A stretch of 64,000 nucleotides of DNA, taken from the NCBI GenBank assembly GCA_963705285.1, contig OY970066.1, positions 2,542,001 to 2,606,000 of the forward strand. The letters run 5' to 3'. Positions within the stretch are counted from its first letter, which is position 1. Each line of letters opens with the position of its first letter. Position numbers and translations under genes: made by a program. This stretch comes from JACMLD01 sp963705285 (GTDB lineage: Bacteria > Bacteroidota > Bacteroidia > Chitinophagales > Chitinophagaceae). Positions 1 to 9,575 of this stretch are shown one piece after another. The notes under the pieces are model-generated. The model did not search any database and was not told where the DNA came from. It saw only the letters and a list, made by a program, of their open reading frames with translations.

Positions 1-2181
1 CAAATCCTGGTCTCCATCCTGGTCGGCATCAAAAAACAATACACCAATATCTTCGCAGGCCTTATCATTTTCAAATGCGGGAACGGGTTGTTGTACCAGT
101 CTGTCGCCCGCCTGCACATACAGCGCACCTGCCTGTCCGGCCGCACCGCCCACATAAAAATCTGCTGCGCCATCATTGTTTACATCGCCGGTAGCTATAA
201 AAGGTCCCGTTCTGCTAAACATATGCGGCAGTAGCACCTGGTCTCTGTACTCATCGTATGTATTCTCGCTGTGTTTGAATGGCTGGGATAAAATATTGGT
301 GGACTGGGTGAACACCGGATTGTACACCTGCTTCCTGTTAATTGCGGGAACGGCCGACTGGTACGCTGCTTGTATTTCCTGGTTGGGTTTTACATTTCGC
401 AACACCGTTTCTTTGTTATCCAGCCAGGTAATGACCATACTGTCTATCACCGGCGTTTTGCCCAGTCCAAAATGCACCCGTGGATCGTTGGAAGAGAGAT
501 AACCGCGCACCGTCTTCTGCTCAAAGTACTGCTGCATTTTTCCGCCATAATACAATGAAATTTTAGCGCCAATGCCGTCACGGTTGCCGGATGGCCCTGC
601 CAGTTTTAGTTCAATAAAATTGTTTTTCTTATCCGTGGTGTTCTCATACAACAATGCCTCCTGGTCAAGATTGTTAATGACAAGGTCCATATCACCATCG
701 TTGTCAAAATCTGCAATGGCCGCACCATTGGAGAATGTACTGTCTTCAAAACCCCATGCCTGAGATACATTTTCGAAATTAAGCTGGCCGTTATTTTTAA
801 ACAGGTAATTTCTTGCTTTAATGGGTTCATAAATTTCAAGAAATTCTTTGAAGCCCTTTTCAAACATTTCCGTACCGGTTGCATACTTGTATTTATTCGC
901 CTGCACATAGGCATCCTGTTTTTGCAGTATATCGCCATCAAACAAATCCCGGCGGTAGCCATTGGCAACAAAAATATCACGGTTGCCGTCATTGTTAAAA
1001 TCTGAAAGCAGGGTAGACCAGCTCCACTCTGTTTTTGAAACGCCTGCTAACTGCGACACGTCACTAAAAAATAAATTACCGTTGTTGAGGTGCAACACAT
1101 TGTGCATGTATTGCTTTTGAAATCCGCTATCCACTATCGCATGAAAGCCTTCCACATCCATGCGGGGCATGGATACTTTTGAACGTTTATAATTTTCTGG
1201 CAGCATTTCCATGACCATGATATCTTCATTGCCATCATTGTTTATATCGGCTATATCGGCGCCCATGGAAAACAGAGAAACATGGTTGGTTGCCTTTTTT
1301 ATTTCATCTTTGAAAGTGCCATTTTTTTGGTTGATGAACATGTAATCATTGTCTGCATAATCATTAGAGATAAAAATGTCTTCGTATCCATCCTGGTTCA
1401 GATCAGCATTCACAACCGATAAAGCATATCCAAACGTGTGACCAATGCCTGCCTGCCGGCCTGTTTCAGTAAACTTTCCATTGTCATTTCGGTATAATTT
1501 ATTGCGGCAATGCTCAGGCGGGTTTCTTTTGCCTGATACCATTCTGGATAAACCCAGGTAAAATGAATCCGGCCTGGCAGAGAGGTATACATCCAGGTCA
1601 TTGTCGTTGTCCATATCAAAAAATACGGCGTGCATAGTATATCCTTTATCATCCAGACCAAACTCTTTTGCTTCTTCTTTGAAACCCAGGTTTCCCTTGT
1701 TAACGTACAGAAGGTTTCTGCGTTCCTCATCACTGTCCTGGTAACCACCTTTGCAAACATAGATGTCCATTAAACCGTCATTATTAATGTCCACCATGGT
1801 TACCCCGTTGTCCCATCCTTTTCCCCCATCAACACCTGCAGTTTGGGTAATATCTTTAAATTTCATACCGCCCAGGTTAAGGTATAATTTGTTGGGCACG
1901 TCGTTGCCGGTAAAATAAATGTCCTGCATCCCATCATTGTTAATATCCCCTATGGCAACGCCCGCCCCGTTATACACATAAGCAAAACTGTCAAAATTGA
2001 GGCGTTTATAATCTTCTTCCACCAGGTTGTTAAAGTTGATCCCACTTTGTGAAGCAGGTATCTTTTTAAAGACTACGGGTTCTGCTGCGGCCGAATCTTG
2101 TTGCCTGTTACCGGAACAGGCAACAAATGCAGCAGCAATTATCAAAAGATAAACTGCCTGTATGGTTGTAGTTTGCGACAT
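1..2181 (-). CDS. FG-GAP/VCBS repeat protein with ASPIC/UnbV domain (3' end outside window)
   Basis: The reading frame is open from an ATG at 2179-2181 to the window edge (727 codons), so the C-terminus is missing. The N-terminus has a hydrophobic stretch ending in AAFVACS, a lipobox, so the protein is probably an exported lipoprotein. It carries many Asp-rich FG-GAP/VCBS blade motifs such as GDINNDGMQDIYF and DINNDGLMDIYV, which form calcium-binding beta-propellers. An ASPIC/UnbV-like segment (GYLSSNDPRVHFGLG) lies near codon 560. Such proteins often lie beside SusCD loci in Bacteroidota and are thought to act at the cell surface, but the substrate is unknown. It is the last visible gene of the minus-strand run starting at 8846, 24 bases after the haloperoxidase-like gene. 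Confidence 0.88.
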   Translation of the reverse strand, partial: MSQTTTIQAVYLLIIAAAFVACSGNRQQDSAAAEPVVFKKIPASQSGINFNNLVEEDYKRLNFDSFAYVYNGAGVAIGDINNDGMQDIYFTGNDVPNKLYLNLGGMKFKDITQTAGVDGGKGWDNGVTMVDINNDGLMDIYVCKGGYQDSDEERRNLLYVNKGNLGFKEEAKEFGLDDKGYTMHAVFFDMDNDNDLDVYLSARPDSFYLGLSRMVSGKRNPPEHCRNKLYRNDNGKFTETGRQAGIGHTFGYALSVVNADLNQDGYEDIFISNDYADNDYMFINQKNGTFKDEIKKATNHVSLFSMGADIADINNDGNEDIMVMEMLPENYKRSKVSMPRMDVEGFHAIVDSGFQKQYMHNVLHLNNGNLFFSDVSQLAGVSKTEWSWSTLLSDFNNDGNRDIFVANGYRRDLFDGDILQKQDAYVQANKYKYATGTEMFEKGFKEFLEIYEPIKARNYLFKNNGQLNFENVSQAWGFEDSTFSNGAAIADFDNDGDMDLVINNLDQEALLYENTTDKKNNFIELKLAGPSGNRDGIGAKISLYYGGKMQQYFEQKTVRGYLSSNDPRVHFGLGKTPVIDSMVITWLDNKETVLRNVKPNQEIQAAYQSAVPAINRKQVYNPVFTQSTNILSQPFKHSENTYDEYRDQVLLPHMFSRTGPFIATGDVNNDGAADFYVGGAAGQAGALYVQAGDRLVQQPVPAFENDKACEDIGVLFFDADQDGDQDL

Positions 2182-2205
2182 GCTTCGTCTTTTTGTTATT
2201 GTCAC

Positions 2206-3681
2206 TCATTTCAGGCCTTCTGAATACAGCAGGTATTTTTGCCATGCCACCTGTGCCAATTTGCGTCCTAATTTTAATCCTTCAATATTATCAGCCTGAA
2301 TATGATAACCACCCAGTACGCGTGATAAACCCGCCATATCTGCCGTTTCCGTGAACGTTGTAAAATTTAAGGTTACTGCTTTGCCGGTGCTGGCAGGTTC
2401 AGTAAGCGCTCCGGGTATGCGCTTAACTTTGTGGCCAAAGTGATCACTGCCTGTAAACAACCGAAGCGCCTCTGCACAGGCAGCACTTACCGTACTGTGG
2501 CCCGAGACATAAGAGGGAAACGGGGGACAAAGAAATGTATCGGGTGAATATGGCCGCCATTCGCGCCCGTCTGCCTCTACAAAACCTTTCTCTGGTCCGC
2601 CCCACAATGTGATCTTTTTGTTGGCGTAATAGTCATGCACCAATGAATAGGGGCGTGCAAAGTCGTAATACATTTTTGCTTCCCAACAGGCAATAAAAGC
2701 ATCCATGGCGGCAGCTTCAATCAAAAAATACATTTTTACATCTTCATCCAGCGTATGCTTATCCCGTTGTGATACAAATTGTGAAAAGATAAACCAATGG
2801 CCTGCCTGCTGTACAGATTTAGGCCCATCACGCATAAATTCAACCAGTGCTTTTTGCTGGTTGGTAAGATTTGCCTGCATAGAAACCACTTCTTCTATTT
2901 CCTTATTTAATTCAGCTGAGCCAATAGCAGGTGGCGGCACAGGTCGAAACTGGTTTGCTGAATCCAGCATCAGTGGCTTTAGTTTACCCCATTGCGGTGT
3001 AAGGCAGGCAGGCACAAATTTGCCGCCTTTGCCGTCGGCAAAGTATTTTGGTTGCCAGCGCTTCAGATCTTTCATGCTATCTGCGCTGTTCAGGGGATTG
3101 TAATATGTATAGTCGTCATACGGTTGCCCTTTTGAGCCGGGCATATCACCTTTCTGGTTAGCGCCGTCTTCATAACGCCCCTGGATAACCGATTTTGCCG
3201 CAAGATTACCTATTCCTGCAGCAGTAGTGGCATCCATTGAATCATTGCCGGGGTCGTACCCCAATTTGCGCATGGTATTGCTGAGCAGCGTGGAATCTGA
3301 AACAAAATATTCCATCATGGCACGGTAGGCGGCATAACTGATGGCAGCTTCTTTGTTTTTCAATGTTCGTTCGGCGGCTGGTCTTCTTTCCGTGTTCTTG
3401 AGGTAAAGGGGTGTTGCTTTTGCATCATAGCGGCTCCAGGCATCAAAGATCGCTGTCCATATTAAGCCAAGGTATCTTGAGGTAACGGTGGGGCGGGGCC
3501 TGAATTTTTCGGTATCATTTGCGGTACAGATCATCATTACATCGCCCCATTTATAGGCAAGGTTATTTTTGCCCCTTGGTTCTTTCCTGTGTTCCTGGCC
3601 ATTAACCAAACACGGAATAAAGAGAAGCAAGAAGAAAGCAGGAAAATATAAGTTTACAGGTTTATCAACCGGCTTAACCAT
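2206..3681 (-). CDS. Vanadium-dependent haloperoxidase / PAP2-superfamily protein
   Basis: A 491-residue protein with an N-terminal signal sequence (FFLLLFIPCLVNGQ). The C-terminal half carries the PAP2/vanadium-haloperoxidase core: PSYVSGHSTVSAACAEAL, which supplies the Ser-Gly-His part of the oxyanion pocket, and later SRVLGGYHIQADN, which supplies the Arg and the apical His. The long helical N-terminal part fits bacterial vanadium-dependent haloperoxidase-like proteins rather than short lipid phosphatases. It is probably periplasmic or secreted. Whether it oxidises halide or hydrolyses phosphate cannot be told from sequence alone. It lies between susD and the FG-GAP gene and is probably co-transcribed with them. 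Confidence 0.85.
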   Translation of the reverse strand: MVKPVDKPVNLYFPAFFLLLFIPCLVNGQEHRKEPRGKNNLAYKWGDVMMICTANDTEKFRPRPTVTSRYLGLIWTAIFDAWSRYDAKATPLYLKNTERRPAAERTLKNKEAAISYAAYRAMMEYFVSDSTLLSNTMRKLGYDPGNDSMDATTAAGIGNLAAKSVIQGRYEDGANQKGDMPGSKGQPYDDYTYYNPLNSADSMKDLKRWQPKYFADGKGGKFVPACLTPQWGKLKPLMLDSANQFRPVPPPAIGSAELNKEIEEVVSMQANLTNQQKALVEFMRDGPKSVQQAGHWFIFSQFVSQRDKHTLDEDVKMYFLIEAAAMDAFIACWEAKMYYDFARPYSLVHDYYANKKITLWGGPEKGFVEADGREWRPYSPDTFLCPPFPSYVSGHSTVSAACAEALRLFTGSDHFGHKVKRIPGALTEPASTGKAVTLNFTTFTETADMAGLSRVLGGYHIQADNIEGLKLGRKLAQVAWQKYLLYSEGLK

Positions 3682-3852
3682 CGTTATAAGATTTCAGATC
3701 ACACCAATCCTGTTTTATCCGCGATAAAATTTACCAGCTCCACAATGAATGTTTTGATTCTTCATTTATCCGATACCCCCTTTTAAGGGAAAAACAGGGA
3801 GAAAATGCTCCCTGCCTTCCTTCTGTAAAAACGCTGCTTTATGAGACCCTCA

Positions 3853-5637
3853 TTATTGATAACCGAGGTTTTGCGGATATTTCGGCCCTTCGGTAACAAG
3901 ATCAATTTGTGATTGCGGTATAGGCCGCAGTACATTGTACGGTTGTACGCCGGCCCCAGCTTCGGAATTCCATAATTGTACACGGTCCACCAGTTTCTTT
4001 GTTCTGGAAAGATCCCACCAACGGGTGTCTTCGCCATAAAACTCACGGCTGCGTTCATCTAAAATAAAATCCAGCGTGATATCAGCGATCGTAATTTGTT
4101 GTGCGGCTACCGCCGCAGCATATTGAGCGGGTGTTTGGTTTGCTTTAAGGGCAGCCCTTGTTCTGAGTACGTTGATCATATCAGCAGCATTCTGCAGCGT
4201 TCCACCACCTTTGAAGGCGGCTTCTGCAGCAATCATGTACACATCTGCAAAGCGGAACAGGATATAAGGCCTGTCTGAATAGTCATTCATATCAGCCCTT
4301 GTAGAGTCGTCCCACTTCCTCATACTTGGGTAAAAAGCTGTTGTAAAAGGCACCGTGGCACCGGCCAAATGTTCCGGTTCAAAAATTACTCCTTTAAATG
4401 CGGCCCTTTGCGCAGGCGTTACCAACCGGTCGGCCATCCAGATAGAAGTGTCTACCTGGTTTATCAATACACCCCTTGGTGTTGTTGCGCCCGTTGAGCC
4501 CTTTGCCGAAGAGGCCGTACTGTTGGAAAGCCATACTGTCTGAAAAGTTCCTTCATAGCGTACGTCTGTGGCCCTGTTCGCAAATGCCTGATCGATAACA
4601 TATTTGGTATTGGGCCTTATCCGCTGGAAAGGCCGGCCGTTTGCTACATCCCTTACAGTCATATTTGCGCCACCGGTTGCAGGATAATTTGCATTGACAT
4701 TGGTATAAGTAGGTCGCCAGAAGAAATTAGATTGGTTGGCGCCTGCACCACCACCCCCGGAACCGGTAGCATTATTTTGTCCGTACTTTAAATCTTTGGT
4801 ATGGTCTATTACAAAAAGAATTTCCTTGCCGTATTCGTTGCCTTCAACAAATATTGATGGATAATAAGGCATTAAATCCAGGCCATAGGTGGCTTTGTTA
4901 TCAATCAGGTTTTTTGCAGTTGTATACGCTGTGGTAAAATCAGCAGGCTGTCCAGCAGAAGACCATCCCTTCCAGAGATAGGTTTTGGCCAACAGGTATA
5001 ATGCAGTTGCCTTTGTAGCAGGTTTGCCGGTGGTTGGTGCCGGTACATTTGGCAAATCGGCTGCTGCATCATTCAGGTCTTTAATAATCTGGGCGTATAC
5101 ATCTGCCAGGGGAGCTGGTGCATCTGCTGTTGATGCAGAGGTATTGAAGGTTGTATGCAATGGAACTTGCCCAAAGGTGGTTACCAGGTAGAAATAACAG
5201 AAGCCACGCAGAAATTTTGCCTGTGCCAGCAACTGGGTTTTCGTGGCTGCAGGTATATTAGCATCCGCGCCGTATTGCAATATGCCATTTGCAGTATTAA
5301 TATCTATGAACAATGTGTTCCAGAAACCGGCATAGTCTTCTGTATTGCTTTTTATAGCGGAATTGTTATAGGTGAACCAATGCGTTACATCGGCCGCAGA
5401 ACCACGCTTCGTTTCATCTGTACCTGAGTTGTAAAGCTGCGTAAAGATTTGGGTACCCCATTGACCGCGAAAGCTGGAATAAATACCCGCAATGCCGCCC
5501 TGGAGGCCATCCGTAGTAGTAAAAAAACCTGGTGTAAAAGATGTCCTTGGCTGCTCTTCAAGTACCTTCTTACAGCCCGTGGCGGTAATAAGAAGGACTG
5601 CAACAACAAGGCTCCAATTAAAAAATTTATGTTTCAT
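3853..5637 (-). CDS. SusD/RagB family nutrient-binding outer-membrane lipoprotein
   Basis: A 594-residue protein with a lipoprotein signal ending in LLITATGCKKV, followed by the usual SusD start (EEQPRTSFTPGFFTTTDGL). The tetratricopeptide-rich body and the conserved end (FILDERSREFYGEDTRWWDLSRTKKL, then LRPIPQSQIDL) are typical of the SusD/RagB family. It should cap the SusC barrel encoded immediately upstream (18-base gap) and bind the ligand at the cell surface. The ligand is probably a glycan or another large organic molecule. No glycoside hydrolase is visible nearby, so the substrate is not defined. Confidence 0.96.
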   Translation of the reverse strand: MKHKFFNWSLVVAVLLITATGCKKVLEEQPRTSFTPGFFTTTDGLQGGIAGIYSSFRGQWGTQIFTQLYNSGTDETKRGSAADVTHWFTYNNSAIKSNTEDYAGFWNTLFIDINTANGILQYGADANIPAATKTQLLAQAKFLRGFCYFYLVTTFGQVPLHTTFNTSASTADAPAPLADVYAQIIKDLNDAAADLPNVPAPTTGKPATKATALYLLAKTYLWKGWSSAGQPADFTTAYTTAKNLIDNKATYGLDLMPYYPSIFVEGNEYGKEILFVIDHTKDLKYGQNNATGSGGGGAGANQSNFFWRPTYTNVNANYPATGGANMTVRDVANGRPFQRIRPNTKYVIDQAFANRATDVRYEGTFQTVWLSNSTASSAKGSTGATTPRGVLINQVDTSIWMADRLVTPAQRAAFKGVIFEPEHLAGATVPFTTAFYPSMRKWDDSTRADMNDYSDRPYILFRFADVYMIAAEAAFKGGGTLQNAADMINVLRTRAALKANQTPAQYAAAVAAQQITIADITLDFILDERSREFYGEDTRWWDLSRTKKLVDRVQLWNSEAGAGVQPYNVLRPIPQSQIDLVTEGPKYPQNLGYQ

Positions 5638-5654
5638 GATAATAGTTTTGTGCG

Positions 5655-8600
5655 TTAGAATTTTACGTTCAATCCAAAAATAAACTGGCGTGTTGGCGGA
5701 ACGCCCATACCAACAACTACTATCCGGCCGGTATTGGAAGGAATGGCGGTTTGTCCACCCTGCGAACCAATAGCAGCGCCAAAATTGTTGCCGTTGCCTT
5801 CGGGATCAAGGCCCAGGTGATCACGCACCAAAGGCGCCCAGACAATAAATGGGTTTTGTGCTGTTATATAAGCACGGAGTGATTTAATACCGGAACGCCC
5901 CAACAGTTTAGGAGAAAAAGTATACCCCAGGTCAATAGTACGTATCTTGATAAAAGAGCCATCACGGTAGGTGAGTGTCGACGTAAAATTTTGTCCGTCT
6001 CTTCCGGCATCTGGCTGCGGAAAGTCATTGGTAGGATTGTCTGGTGTCCAGTAATTCACCTTCAATTGCTCAACGCGGCTATTGCCAAAAAAAGGATAAC
6101 CGGCCCCGCTGCCATCTGCTGATAAATAAGTTACAACGGCTGTCTGACCAAAACGGCCAAACAATACCACGTTCAGATCGAAATTTTTATACTCAAAGTG
6201 GTTTGTTAATCCGGCTATTAATTTCGGTTGAAAGGTTCCAATTATTTGCCTGTCGGCCGCGGTAATTGATTTATCCTTGTTCACATCCTCAATCTTAATG
6301 TCTCCCGGGGCAACGCCATACGTGGCGGCCTCTGCCTGCTCACTTGTTTGCCAGATGCCCACTTTTTTATAATCGTAAATCACTGCCAGGGGTTGACCAA
6401 CAAACCATCCGTTTCCAATATCCTGAGGCAGGTTATTTTGAAGCGCAGTTATCTTTTCGCGGTTAAAAGAAGCGTTCACATCCGTGCGCCACAGGAATCC
6501 ATTGGTTTTGGCGCTCTTTATGTTTATGCTGCTGATAGTAAATTCCATTCCGTGAGCAGAGGTTTTACCAAAATTGCCCGTCTGGGAATTTATTCCGAGG
6601 CTACGCGGCAGGCTTTTATTCAGCAAAATATCATAAGTCTGCGTGGTGTAATATTCCACAGCGCCTGATAAGCGGTTATTGAATAACCCGAAATCAATCC
6701 CAATATTTGTTCCCCGTGTTTTTTCCCAACCCAGTTCCGGGTTAGGAGCCGTGTTGATGAGGTAACCGTTGGCAAAATTGGTTGTTGGCGCGCTGCCTGA
6801 ACCGAAGTTGTAAAAATTGCTGCCTAAGCTTCCGAGAGTAGTGTAGGCACCAATTCCGGCATTGGAACTTACGCCCCATCCTGCGCGGAGTTTCAGGGTA
6901 GATACAAACTTCACGGTTTGCATGAATGCTTCTTTGTCAATATTCCAACCAATAGAAACAGCAGGATAAGTAGTCCACTGATGACCCGGCGCAAGCACTG
7001 AAGAGCCATCCGCCCTTACAGTAGCAGTTAACAAATATTTGTCATCAAATGAATAGATGGCCCTGCCCATATAGCCAATCAAACCGCTTTCATTGTAGCC
7101 AGTGCCCGAACCGAGCGCTGCCGGTGTAATGGTGTTTACAAGCAGCCAGTTATAATCCTGGATAAAGTCTGCCGGCACCCCAGCCCCGTTAAATTGTTGC
7201 TGCTGGAAATGATTTTTTTGTACTTCCTGCAGAGCAAGAACCTGCAGTTTATGTTTTGCGCCAAAGGTGGTGTTATAGTCCAAAGAATTATTAATGGTAT
7301 ACTGCCAGCCTTCTGCATTGGCCTGGCTAAGGCTTGAGCCTGCAGTGGTTGCATTGGTATTAAACACTGTATTTGGGCCGGTATAGTTTTGGTTAAGGGT
7401 TTGCGACCAGCCATAACCGAAAGTAGTTTTAAACTTTAAGTTTTTCAGGATGCTTACCTCGCCATACAAATTATCCTGGAACTGGAACCTCCGTTGGTAT
7501 GCCTTTATCAGGTCATTGTTGCCAATAGAAGTAAGCGGGTTGATTTGAACCTGGTCCGCACCCTGTTGAATAGCGGGTTGAAAGTTCAGCGTGCTATCAT
7601 CTTTATAGGGTTTGAACAAAGGGCTAAGGCGGGTGGCCGCCCCATAAGCATTTGTACCAGTGCGGTTAGAGATATTCATGGCATTAAAACTGGTGAAACC
7701 AACCTTCACCCTCTCGGATATCTTATGGTCAATATTAACGCTAAAGGAGAAACGCTGTAAATTCTGATCAGTAATCACACCTGTCTCTTTATAATAACCA
7801 GCGCCAAAGAAATATTGTGTCTTCTCATTACCGCCCCTCACATTCACATCGTGGCTGGTTCTTAGTCCTTTGGTAAGCAGTAATTTTTGCCAGTCTGTGC
7901 TCACGCCTTTTGCAAGGTTGGCAGTTTCATCTGCTGTAAGCGCATACAAATTCTGACCGGGCGTATTTGAGTTACCGGTAGCTGCATCCGCTTTAAATTT
8001 TGCGTATTCTGTACCGTTGAACAACCTGTACGTGCCAATAACATCCGATATGCCGGCATATCCGTTATAACTCACTACAGGTTTTGCTGTGGTACCTCTT
8101 TTGGTAGTAATGATAAGTACACCATTAGATCCGCGTGAACCGTAAATTGCGGTGGCAGAAGCATCCTTCAGGATGTCAAGGTTCGCAATGTTTTCTGGAT
8201 CAATATCGTTCAGGCTGCCACCATAAGCCATACCATCTACAACAATTAAGGGACTGTTGTTTCCACTTAATGAACGGCTGCCACGAATCAGGATCTGGCC
8301 CGTTGACCCAATATTAGAACTGTTGCTCACAATGTCTACGCCCGCTGCCCTTCCCTGTAACTGGTTAAAGATATTCGGCGCTTTTATTTCGTTCAGCGTT
8401 TCGCCCCTTACAGAAATGGTTGAACCGGTAACATCTTTCTTCCGTTGGGTGCCGTAACCGATAACAATTACCTGGTCCATATCAGTTGAAGTGGCTGAAA
8501 GGGAGATATTTAACGTGGCTCGTCCATCAGCTATTACTTCTTTGGTTGGATATCCAATGGAAGAAACAACAAGGGTAGCCCTGGGCGGAACAGAAAGCTG

Positions 8601-8846
8601 GAACTCACCATTGTCATTTGAGGTAGCGCCGGTGTTTGTGCCTTTCACAACAACAGAGACCCCGGGAATAGGCTGATTTTTCTCATTTATGATTCGGCCT
8701 TTTACGGTTACCTGGTTTTGCGCTTGCGTGGCAACACCCAGCAAACTGAGGGCGAAAAATAAAATCAACAGCTTCCGGCTGCTGCTTAATAAAAATTCAG
8801 GCCTGAGACCTGCGCGCAGGGAAGTTTGCTCATGCAATTTCTTCAT
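5655..8846 (-). CDS. SusC/RagA family TonB-linked outer-membrane transporter
   Basis: A 1063-residue protein with a signal peptide near residues 24-42. A carboxypeptidase-D-like regulatory domain follows (VTVKGRIINEKNQPIPGVSVVVKG, about residues 46-125). Next come a TonB-box-like segment (DQVIVIGYGTQ), a plug domain (about 140-250) and a large beta-barrel ending in FIFGLNVKF with a terminal Phe. It imports ligands bound by the SusD partner using TonB energy. It is the first gene of the operon reading toward position 1. The hybrid regulator at 9576 is divergent and 730 bases away, the usual arrangement for a regulated SusCD locus. Confidence 0.97.
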   Translation of the reverse strand: MKKLHEQTSLRAGLRPEFLLSSSRKLLILFFALSLLGVATQAQNQVTVKGRIINEKNQPIPGVSVVVKGTNTGATSNDNGEFQLSVPPRATLVVSSIGYPTKEVIADGRATLNISLSATSTDMDQVIVIGYGTQRKKDVTGSTISVRGETLNEIKAPNIFNQLQGRAAGVDIVSNSSNIGSTGQILIRGSRSLSGNNSPLIVVDGMAYGGSLNDIDPENIANLDILKDASATAIYGSRGSNGVLIITTKRGTTAKPVVSYNGYAGISDVIGTYRLFNGTEYAKFKADAATGNSNTPGQNLYALTADETANLAKGVSTDWQKLLLTKGLRTSHDVNVRGGNEKTQYFFGAGYYKETGVITDQNLQRFSFSVNIDHKISERVKVGFTSFNAMNISNRTGTNAYGAATRLSPLFKPYKDDSTLNFQPAIQQGADQVQINPLTSIGNNDLIKAYQRRFQFQDNLYGEVSILKNLKFKTTFGYGWSQTLNQNYTGPNTVFNTNATTAGSSLSQANAEGWQYTINNSLDYNTTFGAKHKLQVLALQEVQKNHFQQQQFNGAGVPADFIQDYNWLLVNTITPAALGSGTGYNESGLIGYMGRAIYSFDDKYLLTATVRADGSSVLAPGHQWTTYPAVSIGWNIDKEAFMQTVKFVSTLKLRAGWGVSSNAGIGAYTTLGSLGSNFYNFGSGSAPTTNFANGYLINTAPNPELGWEKTRGTNIGIDFGLFNNRLSGAVEYYTTQTYDILLNKSLPRSLGINSQTGNFGKTSAHGMEFTISSINIKSAKTNGFLWRTDVNASFNREKITALQNNLPQDIGNGWFVGQPLAVIYDYKKVGIWQTSEQAEAATYGVAPGDIKIEDVNKDKSITAADRQIIGTFQPKLIAGLTNHFEYKNFDLNVVLFGRFGQTAVVTYLSADGSGAGYPFFGNSRVEQLKVNYWTPDNPTNDFPQPDAGRDGQNFTSTLTYRDGSFIKIRTIDLGYTFSPKLLGRSGIKSLRAYITAQNPFIVWAPLVRDHLGLDPEGNGNNFGAAIGSQGGQTAIPSNTGRIVVVGMGVPPTRQFIFGLNVKF

Positions 8847-9575
8847 AAATCGTTTTTAAAGATTGTAAGGTTGTTGGTTACTATTTAATGTCAAAGCGAG
8901 CTTTATTGCCAGGCCCGGAACTTCAGTTCAAATGAATCCGGCTAACTAAGGCCAGCCACGAACTTTTCTAAAAAGGGAAGAGACTTGTAGCAAAGATTTG
9001 GGCCGATGGCAAAAAGGAGGCGGAAATGGAAGAGTGGGATCCACTTTCAGGAATGCGTCACCAGGCAGCATTCGGCAGATTAAAACAGATGGCATCATCG
9101 TTGTTATATTTTTTCAAAAGCAATTAGTCAAATCGTCTAAGCCCCGTGCCGGCAAAAATTTTTACTCCGTTTTCACCGCGCTTACCACCTCCGTGGTCAA
9201 AATGCCCATTCCGGAGCAGGGTAAACAGCTTGTCATCTTTTTTCAAACCAGAAACGGGCGCATTGCCGGGAATCCCCGGTGTTTAAAAAAGACAACTAAA
9301 AATACCCAGGTTGAAATTTGGGGGCTGGCTCATTTGATGAAGATTAGGGAACAAATGTTTAATTGACACTTAAAAGCAAAAAAACGCCGGTTAAATTGGT
9401 TCACTACAACTTTCAAACCTTATCAAATCAAGCATTTAAGTTTTTTTGTTACAGTAACCACCGGATTGGCTTTTATGCCTGCATCAAACCAATGCATCAT
9501 CTGTCACCGCAGCATGCACGTGGTAAAGAACCAGAAATTACTATCTTTAATAGGTTTAAATTGGTTGCCTGCACA
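8847..9575. other. Intergenic region between susC and the hybrid regulator
   Basis: About 730 bases separate the divergent susC and regulator genes. A 122-codon open frame exists at 8998-9366, but it has no recognisable protein features and I do not accept it. The region must hold both divergent promoters. I could not identify a convincing -7 box or operator. Confidence 0.6.

Noticed and set aside
8998..9366. 122-codon open frame between susC and the regulator
   Set aside because: No start context, composition or family resemblance; it occupies the divergent promoter region.
9363..9575. 71-codon N-terminal extension of the hybrid regulator
   Set aside because: The extension lacks protein character, whereas the ATG at 9576 begins a clean signal peptide in the same frame.
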